Source: Shewanella aestuarii
Lineage (GTDB): Bacteria > Pseudomonadota > Gammaproteobacteria > Enterobacterales > Shewanellaceae
Direction: 5' to 3'
Length of the DNA stretch: 64,000 bases
Assembly (NCBI RefSeq): GCF_014647215.1
Contig: NZ_BMOT01000005.1
Span: forward strand, 62,001-126,000
A model generated the notes under the pieces. The model worked only from the letters and a program-made list of their open reading frames with translations. It had not been told where the DNA came from and did no database searches. Positions 57,654 through 64,000 of the stretch are shown piece after piece. Numbering within the stretch: position 1 is the first letter of the stretch; each line of letters starts with the position of its first letter. Position numbers and translations under genes: made by a program.

Positions 57654-58389
57654 TAATCGATTTCTAGTTCTAGGTGCCGGCGGTTTGTTGGGTAAAACAG
57701 TGGTCGAAGCACTTTTAGCAAATAAGGCAGAAGTCATTGCGACAGATATTAATACTGACACCTTACTCGCTCATTTCGGTCTTGATAATGACCAACTTTC
57801 AATCGAGCATCTTGATGTAAATAACGAAGTTGAAGTTGTCTCATTTTTCCAAAATCTAGAGCCTATCGATGGTGTGGTTAACTGCAGCTATCCGCGTAAT
57901 AAAGATTATGGCAAGAAGTTATTTGACGTTAGTTTAGCCAGTTTTAACGATAATATTTCTCTGCATTTAGGCGCGGCATTTTTAATCATGCAACAAAGTG
58001 CCGCGTTGTTCTTAAGGCAAAACGCCCCGTTATCCATAGTAAATGTGTCTTCAATTTATGGCGTAGTTGCACCTAAATTTGAGATTTATGACGATACAAA
58101 CATGACTATGCCAGTCGAATATGCGGCAATAAAATCTGCAATTGTGCACTTGAATAAATACTTTGCCAGTTACATACACGATAGCCGTTTTAGAGTGAAT
58201 AGTATTAGTCCTGGCGGCTTGTTTGACGCTCAACCTGATGCATTTTTAGATAAATATAAGCAATTAACCATGGGCGCAGGGATGTTAAACGCCACGGATA
58301 TGACCGGATCTATTCTGTTTCTTCTTTCCGAACAATCAAAATACATTACTGGTCAGAATTTGATTATTGATGATGGATTTTCACTTTAA
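57643..58389 (+). CDS. ptmA: Short-chain dehydrogenase (PtmA-type)
   Basis: The 248-aa SDR has the cofactor loop FLVLGAGGLLGKTVVEAL, the catalytic Ser in SIVNVSSIYG and Tyr-Lys in EYAAIKSAIVHLN, and ends with a typical SDR tail (ITGQNLIIDDGFSL). PtmA lies next to ptmB in Campylobacter and Aeromonas flagellin-modification loci. There it is proposed to work with PtmF in making the amino-sugar precursor. The exact reaction here is inferred from context only. Confidence 0.82.
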   Translation: MHSNNRFLVLGAGGLLGKTVVEALLANKAEVIATDINTDTLLAHFGLDNDQLSIEHLDVNNEVEVVSFFQNLEPIDGVVNCSYPRNKDYGKKLFDVSLASFNDNISLHLGAAFLIMQQSAALFLRQNAPLSIVNVSSIYGVVAPKFEIYDDTNMTMPVEYAAIKSAIVHLNKYFASYIHDSRFRVNSISPGGLFDAQPDAFLDKYKQLTMGAGMLNATDMTGSILFLLSEQSKYITGQNLIIDDGFSL

Positions 58390-58391
58390 TT

Positions 58392-58931
58392 ATGCTGAAT
58401 AAAGTAAAGTTTTGGTTAACCAGTTATCGTATCGGCCCAGATATACCACTGACGCATTTTTTGCTGCATTCAAGGCGACTGGGTTATTGGCTTTGTAAAA
58501 AAAAGTTCGCTAACTTCGATGAAGGCAGTGAAATGCGATATGGCAGTTATGCTATTTGCACTCAGCATATCACGATAGGTAAAAAGGTTATTATTCGCCC
58601 CTCCACTATGTTGTTCGCTTCAGGTCATGGTGCTCATACGCCTAATATTATTATTGAAGATTATGTTTTGATGGGATCTGGTGTCCATATTTATACTGCA
58701 AATCATGCTTATTCAGATCCATCTGTGGCGATATATTTTCAAGGCCATGAAAAAATAAAGCCTGTAAAAATATCCTATGGAGCTTGGCTGGGGGCTAATT
58801 GCATCATTTTACCTGGGGTGACGGTTGGGCGAAATAGTGTGGTTGGCGCAGGAAGCATTGTGACCAAAGATGTGCCTGACAATACTGTTGTAGCAGGACA
58901 GCCTGCTAAATTTATTAAGAAAATTGAATGA
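58392..58931 (+). CDS. Hexapeptide-repeat acyltransferase
   Basis: The 179-aa protein has a left-handed beta-helix with the catalytic-type His in IYTANHAYSDP and the closing block GAWLGANCIILPGVTVGRNSVVGAGSIVTKDVPDNTVVAGQPAKFIK. This is the WbbJ/maltose O-acetyltransferase type. It follows the SDR gene by 2 bp. It probably O- or N-acetylates the nonulosonate or a later glycan intermediate. Confidence 0.85.
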   Translation: MLNKVKFWLTSYRIGPDIPLTHFLLHSRRLGYWLCKKKFANFDEGSEMRYGSYAICTQHITIGKKVIIRPSTMLFASGHGAHTPNIIIEDYVLMGSGVHIYTANHAYSDPSVAIYFQGHEKIKPVKISYGAWLGANCIILPGVTVGRNSVVGAGSIVTKDVPDNTVVAGQPAKFIKKIE

Positions 58932-59020
58932 CTTTAATTTTTTTAATAGCAGTGTTTTTTGTCAAAATTACATAATGGCAGACATACCAGTAAACTATTT
59001 TACAGGGAATAAAGATAATT

Positions 59021-61504
59021 ATGCAGCTAGATACTGAAATCTTAAACATATTTGCGATCAGTGCATTTGATGAATATTACTTACCGAGTATTAACCGATC
59101 AATGTTTGAGAAGTTGGATTCTAAGAGTTTGTTTGACAAACACTTTAAACAAAATTTCCAACAAGAAGACACACTGCATTTTATCATCGGATTAGATTCA
59201 GGCTTACTTGCTAATTATGTTTTATCAATGCCATTAGCAAAAGGTTCACAATATGTTTTTGTTGAAATAGATGAAGCGTTAGCTTTGTTAAATATCGATA
59301 TTCCTCCAGAGAAAAACCAAGTTTCCGTTTGCAGTGCAGCTGAATTTGAAGAGATTATAAATGATAATCGAACCAGTGTTTTTCTTTCAAAGCGCCAATA
59401 TGCCATTCATCGCTCTTTAGCTGCATCAGGCGATTATTTACCTCAATATGCCATATTGGCTACCTATATTGAAAAGTTGATTAATGATGCTGTTTATCAA
59501 GAAAGTATCGGCTTCTCACAAAAAGTCTTTTTTAGAGAACAGTTAAGAAATATTTGTGAAAATCATACTCAAGCATCTGAGTTAATTGGTGCTTTTGAAA
59601 ATATGACTGCAATTGTTGTTGCTGGTGGGCCATCATTGGATGAAACCATTGGTTGGATAAAAGAAAATCAATCTAAATTGATTGTGTTTGCGGCATCTAG
59701 AGTGGCAGGGAAACTTTATACCGCAGGGATTACACCGCATATAATTGTGTCAGTTGACCCTGAGGATTTTAGTTTTGAAGTTAACCGAGGCATGTTGGAG
59801 TTAGCGAATAAGAGCTTGTTTGTTAATTCCTACCATGTAAGTTCAAGGCTTCTCTCTCAATGGCAAGGACACTCTTTATATATGGGGTCAAGGTTACCTT
59901 GGTCACAAAAAGTCGATCGCAATAATATTCAAACAATGGGGCCAACTGTAACCAACTCATCGGTTCATTTAGCAATAAAACTGGGTTTTAAACAGATATT
60001 ACTAACAGGATCTGATTTTTGTTTTTCACCTACTGGTTATACTCATGCGAAAGGCTCGCTTGAAACAAGTTTAGGTCCAAATTTGGGCTTTATTGGAGAA
60101 TGGGTCAAAACCTATGCAGGTCAGTCTGCTGAGACTGTCGTACAGTTAAAGATGGCTTCTGAGTCACTGGCTGTCGATGTTGAAAATCACCCACATGTTT
60201 CAATTGTTAACCTTTCAAAAAATGCCACCGCAATAAATAATATCCCTTATCGCAACCATGATGAAATTGTCTTAACTGAGTGTAATTTAACCCCCGAAAT
60301 GCTGTTAAATAAAGCCATTAAGCTTGGTTCTCAAGACAAGTTAACCGCTGATATTGAGGATGTATTAAGCCAAACCATAGCTGCTAATAAAGTCTTCAAA
60401 GAAATCGCTGATAAAACCTCTGAAGCGATACTATTACTTAAGTCTGTTTCTTCTGTCGATGCAGAGTTGCCAGAAATTACTCGGGTAACAAACTCAGTAG
60501 AGTCTATAGAATCTCATATCAATACTCAGTTTGCTGACTTTGCCAAGCTGATAAAGTTTTATGGTTATTTAGAATTTTCAAAATTTTTAACCACCAAGAA
60601 AACTGAAGATTGGGATCAAAAGCACTTATTCGATATGTCATCAAATTATTATTTTGCTTTTAACACCATCGCGGTTGATTTATATCAACAAACACTCAAC
60701 ACCATTACTAGGATTAATTCGAGACTAGAAGAGATCGCGGTTAATAGTTCTATTGATTTACTTGCGAAGCAATGGCGAGAGGATGCTCAACCTGGAAGGG
60801 TCTTTATTTGGTTAAAGTTTAATGCCCTATCTCATTTTGATGAGCGTGAACTATCAATTATTTCAGAGTTAAAAGCTGAGTATAAAGATCAATTTGAACG
60901 AAAACCTCAGGTATATATCGATGTTGTTAAAAATCAGTCAGCACCAAGAAAAATTCTTGAAAAAATAATCCATCTAGTGCAAATCAAGCATTTAGAGGGG
61001 CTGCAATATATGGTGCGTAATTTAAAGTCGCTTGCTGAGTCAGACAGCGATGCTGATTACTTGTATCATTTAGCATATTCGAATTTACTTCTACTACAGA
61101 ATCAACATCGTGAAGCGTTGACGTTTCTGCAAGCTTATAAAGGCGCTTATGACGAATTGATGTTAAAGCTGGTTTTGAAGTTAGCATTGGTATTATTAGA
61201 ACTTGATTTAGCCAGTCAAACCTTAGAAAAAGTCATTAGATACAGTGACCAATATATGCCGCAATATGCTCATGTGTTGAGATTGCAAGGTCAGTTTAAC
61301 TTAGCGCTAAATGTCTACCTTGATTACTTAGATAAATATCCGGCAGATGTAGCAACTTGGTTGAAGTTAGGCATTTTTATGGTTGATGTTAATCAGCTTG
61401 ATGCTGCAGAAACGGCATTTATGAGTGCGTTAAATGCTGATCCTGAAAACCAAGTTGCACAAGATTTTTTAAATAAAATCAAACAAGCACACAATCCAAA
61501 ATAA
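59021..61504 (+). CDS. Motility-associated glycosyltransferase Maf (DUF115) with TPR tail
   Basis: The 827-aa protein has a DUF115 core in about residues 170-430 (MTAIVVAGGPSLDETIGWI, FAASRVAGKLYTAGITPHIIVSVDPEDF, QTMGPTVTNSSVHLAIKLGFKQILLTGSDFCFSP). Helical regions follow, and the C-terminus has TPR-like repeats (QYAHVLRLQGQFNLALNVYLDYLDKYPADVATWLKLG...LDAAETAFMSALNADPENQ). Maf proteins attach pseudaminic or legionaminic acid to flagellin Ser/Thr, so this is the probable transferase for the operon product. It stands 89 bp after the acyltransferase, without a visible terminator between. Confidence 0.9.
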   Translation: MQLDTEILNIFAISAFDEYYLPSINRSMFEKLDSKSLFDKHFKQNFQQEDTLHFIIGLDSGLLANYVLSMPLAKGSQYVFVEIDEALALLNIDIPPEKNQVSVCSAAEFEEIINDNRTSVFLSKRQYAIHRSLAASGDYLPQYAILATYIEKLINDAVYQESIGFSQKVFFREQLRNICENHTQASELIGAFENMTAIVVAGGPSLDETIGWIKENQSKLIVFAASRVAGKLYTAGITPHIIVSVDPEDFSFEVNRGMLELANKSLFVNSYHVSSRLLSQWQGHSLYMGSRLPWSQKVDRNNIQTMGPTVTNSSVHLAIKLGFKQILLTGSDFCFSPTGYTHAKGSLETSLGPNLGFIGEWVKTYAGQSAETVVQLKMASESLAVDVENHPHVSIVNLSKNATAINNIPYRNHDEIVLTECNLTPEMLLNKAIKLGSQDKLTADIEDVLSQTIAANKVFKEIADKTSEAILLLKSVSSVDAELPEITRVTNSVESIESHINTQFADFAKLIKFYGYLEFSKFLTTKKTEDWDQKHLFDMSSNYYFAFNTIAVDLYQQTLNTITRINSRLEEIAVNSSIDLLAKQWREDAQPGRVFIWLKFNALSHFDERELSIISELKAEYKDQFERKPQVYIDVVKNQSAPRKILEKIIHLVQIKHLEGLQYMVRNLKSLAESDSDADYLYHLAYSNLLLLQNQHREALTFLQAYKGAYDELMLKLVLKLALVLLELDLASQTLEKVIRYSDQYMPQYAHVLRLQGQFNLALNVYLDYLDKYPADVATWLKLGIFMVDVNQLDAAETAFMSALNADPENQVAQDFLNKIKQAHNPK

Positions 61505-61525
61505 AATTTTTGATTAATTACTGAT

Positions 61526-61547
61526 GCCTTATATCGATGTATAAGGC
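61526..61547 (+). terminator. Hairpin after the Maf gene
   Basis: Stem GCCTTATA (61526-61533) / TATAAGGC (61540-61547) with loop TCGATG and TATTTA after it. It may end the glycan operon transcript. Confidence 0.6.
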
Positions 61548-61598
61548 TATTTAGCTGTATAATCTTTTGTTTACTGCCTATTCGCCGGAGCGCTATTT

Positions 61599-62078
61599 TT
61601 GTCTCATTCCTATATCCCTTTTGAATCCTATAAACGTAAATGGATTTTTAACCATAAAGATTTACCCGTTAGCGAAGATGACAAAGCATTGATCATGCCT
61701 TTGTCTGATAAAAGTGCCATGGAAGTTTGGAACAAATGGATTAGCAACAAAAGTAGTCGAGCTGAACAATTTGCTAAAGGTGATTGGCCGGCAAAGCAAG
61801 ATGCTTGGCGCGCAACAGAGCATTGGCAATCAGCTTGGGATTCAAATGAAAACATGTTACCAGAAGCCATTATTGAACATATTCAATGGCCTGATGATGC
61901 TAAAGTGTATTTTTGCTATGAAAAATACCAAGTGATTGAAACCCGTTGGGATGTCTTTGTACGTAATTGGAAATGTTTTCTGTTTTTTGATGATGGCCCA
62001 TTATTGATTTCACCTAATCATAAACAAGCTTTGATTTTCGAGCAAAATGGCCAGTACAAATTAGGCATTCGTGGTTAA
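61599..62078 (+). CDS. DUF2947 family protein
   Basis: The 159-aa protein starts with TTG (GGAG 9 nt upstream) as YIPFESYKRKWIFNHKDLPV. It ends WDVFVRNWKCFLFFDDGPLLISPNHKQAL..., conserved blocks of the short DUF2947 family, which I know mainly from Shewanella and Vibrio. It is soluble and Trp-rich, with no signal peptide. The function is unknown. It is not obviously related to flagella. Confidence 0.85.
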   Translation: MSHSYIPFESYKRKWIFNHKDLPVSEDDKALIMPLSDKSAMEVWNKWISNKSSRAEQFAKGDWPAKQDAWRATEHWQSAWDSNENMLPEAIIEHIQWPDDAKVYFCYEKYQVIETRWDVFVRNWKCFLFFDDGPLLISPNHKQALIFEQNGQYKLGIRG

Positions 62079-62143
62079 TGTAAATTATTTGATGGTTATA
62101 GATTTTCTTCCGTTTGTCATGCTTTATTAAAAGAATAATTAAC

Positions 62144-62704
62144 ATGAAAGTATTATCTGCTTCAACGTTAGCCGCGGCATTGCTTGCTTGTCCCTTCGTA
62201 CATGCAAAAACAGTTTCGAGTGTTGATGTGCAAGAGTCACTAACAATCCAGTCACAAGTACTTGAATTAAATGGTGCAGGTATTCGAAGTAAGTTTTTCA
62301 TTGATTTATATGTTGGTAGTTTATATTTACCGACAACTCAGCATAGTTTAGTCGAGGTTCTTGAACAATCGGTTGCGGTTATTCGTTTGAATATTACCTC
62401 GGGCATGATCTCTTCAGATAAAATGGTCGATGCCATTACCGACGGATTTGAGTCTGCAACAGATGGTGATGTTTCGACTATAGAAGCTGAAATCAGCCAG
62501 TTTATGGGGCTATTCAATGCTGAAATTAACCAAGGAGATCAGTTTACGTTTATCTTAACTAAGAATGAAGGTACTGCCAGTTTCAAGAACGGGCAGCCGC
62601 AGGGGGAGATAAAAGGAGAGCGCTTTCGCCAAGCTTTACTAAAAATTTGGTTAGGTGATAAACCCGCACAGGACAGTTTGAAAAAAAGTCTTTTAGGGCT
62701 TTAA
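62144..62704 (+). CDS. Periplasmic chalcone-isomerase-like protein
   Basis: ATG 62144 is chosen over the TTG at 62114 because it begins a clean signal peptide (MKVLSASTLAAALLACPFVHA). The 186-aa product continues with LELNGAGIRSKFFIDLYVGSLYLP, the chalcone-isomerase-like domain seen in bacterial exported proteins, and ends with ALLKIWLGDKPAQDSLKKSLLG. The bacterial family probably binds small lipophilic ligands rather than chalcones. The link to neighbouring genes is unclear. Confidence 0.88.
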   Translation: MKVLSASTLAAALLACPFVHAKTVSSVDVQESLTIQSQVLELNGAGIRSKFFIDLYVGSLYLPTTQHSLVEVLEQSVAVIRLNITSGMISSDKMVDAITDGFESATDGDVSTIEAEISQFMGLFNAEINQGDQFTFILTKNEGTASFKNGQPQGEIKGERFRQALLKIWLGDKPAQDSLKKSLLGL

Positions 62705-62864
62705 TGCTTAATCAGTTACTTGAGCGCATCTGCCCAGATCATTTCTGTTTCAATCGTTGCCTTAATAATGGCAATGTTACCATTAGGCAGTAAGTATTTA
62801 TCGCTACACTCATAAGTTATTGTTATGAGATTTTTTACTAATAATAATGGTTTAGAATAAATAC

Positions 62865-63290
62865 TTATGCTTTGAAATCATTGCCAAGTGTCGAGATAGT
62901 CGAGGTTTTACCTTTGTCATTATAGGTTAAGCTGGATGAGTTACGACTAGCCTGCAGTGCCTGAGAGAATCTATTCAAGGTTGCGAGATTTAATTCAATT
63001 AAGCTGGCATTTTGCTGATTGATATCTTTGCAATCGGCTAAAATTGCTTTTGCAGCGATGACCTTTTCAATTAGCTCTGCATCAGATGTGAGTAAAGAGT
63101 GTTCAGGATGATTTGCTAGAGATTCATCATTGGTTTTTAATGCAATCAGGCATTGTTGTTTTTCTTGGGCAAGTTTAAGCAGTTTATCTGCATCTTGATC
63201 TTGCAATGCTTTTTTTTCGGCACAAATAAGTGACCTCAGCGAGGTAAGAATCCCATGCTGATGTGAAAGTAATGTTGAAAGTGCTGTCAT
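62865..63290 (-). CDS. flgN: Flagellar chaperone FlgN
   Basis: The ORF opens with GTG 63323, but ATG 63290 (MTALSTLLSHQHGILTSLRS, 141 aa) fits FlgN better, although both lack a strong ribosome site. It is all-helical (LICAEKKALQDQDADKLLKLAQEKQQCLIAL) like FlgN, the type III chaperone for hook-filament junction proteins FlgK and FlgL. It is downstream of flgM on the same strand, 134 bp away, with a small hairpin (63388-63411) between. Sequence similarity is modest, but the flgM-flgN order supports it. Confidence 0.85.
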   Translation of the reverse strand: MTALSTLLSHQHGILTSLRSLICAEKKALQDQDADKLLKLAQEKQQCLIALKTNDESLANHPEHSLLTSDAELIEKVIAAKAILADCKDINQQNASLIELNLATLNRFSQALQASRNSSSLTYNDKGKTSTISTLGNDFKA

Positions 63291-63424
63291 ACTGATACTC
63301 AGATTATTTTGCTTTGGAAACACCTGTCTATGACACCAAAAGGTGCCGCATTCTTATACTGTAACGTTCAGAAGAATAGACTAAAGCAAAACTGTCTTTG
63401 TAGGCAGTTTTAGTAAAGCCTAGG

Positions 63425-63754
63425 CTATTCTTCTTGGAACTTAAGTCCGCTAAGTTCTGCTTCAAAGCTTGCAATGTTGGCAGCAAGTTTTTCAGGATCA
63501 ACTTTATAGCGACCTTCAGAAATGGCTTGTTTGATTTCAGCCACTTTCTTTTGATCTATTTCAGGTAAGCTTGCCATTTTTGCCTGTGCACTTTGTAATT
63601 CTTGTGCTTGTGGCGTTATGCTTACAGAATCGGTTTTTACCTGTGCAGTTGTTGCCTGTGGTGCGGCTTTAGCTGCATTGTTTGTGGTTTTTGCATCACG
63701 CGCAGTAACTGGCGTAGGCGTAGCTGTTTTAAGCTTGTTAATGTCAATTGCCAT
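63425..63754 (-). CDS. flgM: Anti-sigma-28 factor FlgM
   Basis: The 109-aa protein has the FlgM architecture: disordered Ala/Thr/Lys-rich N-terminal half and a C-terminal sigma-28-binding segment DSVSITPQAQELQSAQAKMA...IDQKKVAEIKQAISEGRYKVDPEKLAANI. It binds FliA until the hook is complete and is then exported. A GGAG ribosome site precedes the start, and a near-consensus FliA promoter lies 38 bp upstream, giving the usual feedback loop. Confidence 0.95.
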   Translation of the reverse strand: MAIDINKLKTATPTPVTARDAKTTNNAAKAAPQATTAQVKTDSVSITPQAQELQSAQAKMASLPEIDQKKVAEIKQAISEGRYKVDPEKLAANIASFEAELSGLKFQEE

Positions 63755-63791
63755 GGTAGGCTCCAGCGTTAATTTCGGTTTTCCAAACAGG

Positions 63792-63818
63792 CTATCGGCA
63801 CTGTGGGAAAAAACTTTA
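63792..63818 (-). promoter_or_regulatory. Sigma-28 (FliA) promoter of flgM
   Basis: On the minus strand: TAAAGTTT, 11 nt, GCCGATAG. This equals the FliA consensus except the final base. It lies between flgA and flgM, so flgMN can be transcribed apart from flgA. Confidence 0.92.
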
Positions 63819-63825
63819 GCTTATT

Positions 63826-64000
63826 TTACATTCTAACTTCGACTTCGCCAACGCCAATAACTCTAGCTTCTAGTTCTCTGTTTGAATTAGCATTCTTAAC
63901 TCTTATAGACTCGCCTACATTTCCATCTTGCATCGCTTCACCTAATGTTTTTATCTGAAGATTTTGGCTGTTAGCATAGATAGATACAGCATCACCTTTA
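63826..64000 (-). CDS. flgA: Flagellar P-ring chaperone FlgA, C-terminal end (5' end outside window)
   Basis: The last 57 codons are visible on the minus strand (KGDAVSIYANSQNLQIKTLG ... VGESIRVKNANSNRELEARV ... VEVRM), ending at TAA 63826-63828. This is the SAF-like C-terminal domain of FlgA, the periplasmic chaperone for the P-ring protein FlgI. The usual flgA-flgM-flgN order supports the assignment. Confidence 0.88.
   Translation of the reverse strand, partial: KGDAVSIYANSQNLQIKTLGEAMQDGNVGESIRVKNANSNRELEARVIGVGEVEVRM

Noticed and set aside
48123..58931. Glycan cluster as a pseudaminic-acid pathway
   Set aside because: The 2-epimerase is NeuC/LegG-like, not the PseG type, and a CBS-guanylyltransferase is present. 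Both point to legionaminate.
62014..62301. 95-aa minus-strand ORF
   Set aside because: Antisense to the start of the chalcone-isomerase-like gene, with no ribosome site and no recognisable domain.

Overview
The window looks like the chromosome of a marine gammaproteobacterium, most likely Shewanella. The evidence is gene content and order: yaeQ; a DUF3300 protein; a PhoPQ-like pair with a PepSY protein; xseA divergent from guaBA; tadA, mltF and purL; cydABX; FlgO/FlgP/FlgT; a DUF2947 protein; FlgN/FlgM/FlgA; and a GlyGly-CTERM protein. The assignment is by recognition, not by database search. Base composition is moderate, around 40-45% GC by eye, except for one very AT-rich gene in a mobile element.

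Layout. 1-7.5 kb: the end of an unidentified gene, yaeQ, a His-rich DUF3300 protein, a PepSY/PhoP-like/PhoQ-like operon, a choice-of-anchor H surface protein, an OmpA-type lipoprotein and a small membrane protein. 7.5-23 kb: housekeeping genes xseA, guaB-guaA, tadA, mltF, purL and the cytochrome bd operon cydABX, with two short-ORF candidates (39 and 26 aa) and a degenerate 29-bp intergenic repeat. 23-24 kb: a gap holding a 286-bp MITE-like element. 24-32.5 kb: a Cache chemoreceptor, an RND efflux pump with a divergent TetR regulator and a twin operator, and an outer-membrane barrel protein. 32.5-35.2 kb: flgP-flgO (sigma-28 promoter) divergent from flgT (sigma-54-like promoter). 35.3 kb: tRNA-Arg(CCT).

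35,380-47,850 is a 12.5-kb integrated element. A 17-bp duplication of the tRNA 3' end bounds it, and a 30-bp direct repeat lies just inside each end. It carries a P4-type tyrosine integrase, an AlpA/Xis-like regulator, a HUH replication initiator of the phage GpA type with an iteron-like repeat cluster upstream, two linked genes of unknown function (293 and 541 aa), and one very large AT-rich gene. That gene encodes 1777 aa joining an archaeo-eukaryotic primase domain, a reverse transcriptase (YVDD) and a C-terminal phosphoribosyltransferase-like domain. It is the strongest candidate for an unusual system here, probably a defence-associated reverse transcriptase carried by a satellite-like element.

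48-61.5 kb is a flagellin-glycosylation locus. A nearly continuous operon encodes a CMP-legionaminic-acid-type pathway (dehydratase, aminotransferase, GNAT, hydrolysing 2-epimerase, PIG-L deacetylase, NeuB-type synthase, NeuD-type acetyltransferase, CBS-guanylyltransferase, Gfo/Idh oxidoreductase, CMP transferase, SDR, hexapeptide acyltransferase). It is followed by a Maf/DUF115 glycosyltransferase. 61.6-64 kb: a DUF2947 protein, a chalcone-isomerase-like protein, then flgN, flgM (near-consensus sigma-28 promoter) and the 3' end of flgA. The mobile element and the glycan locus therefore sit between flgOPT and flgAMN inside a flagellar region.
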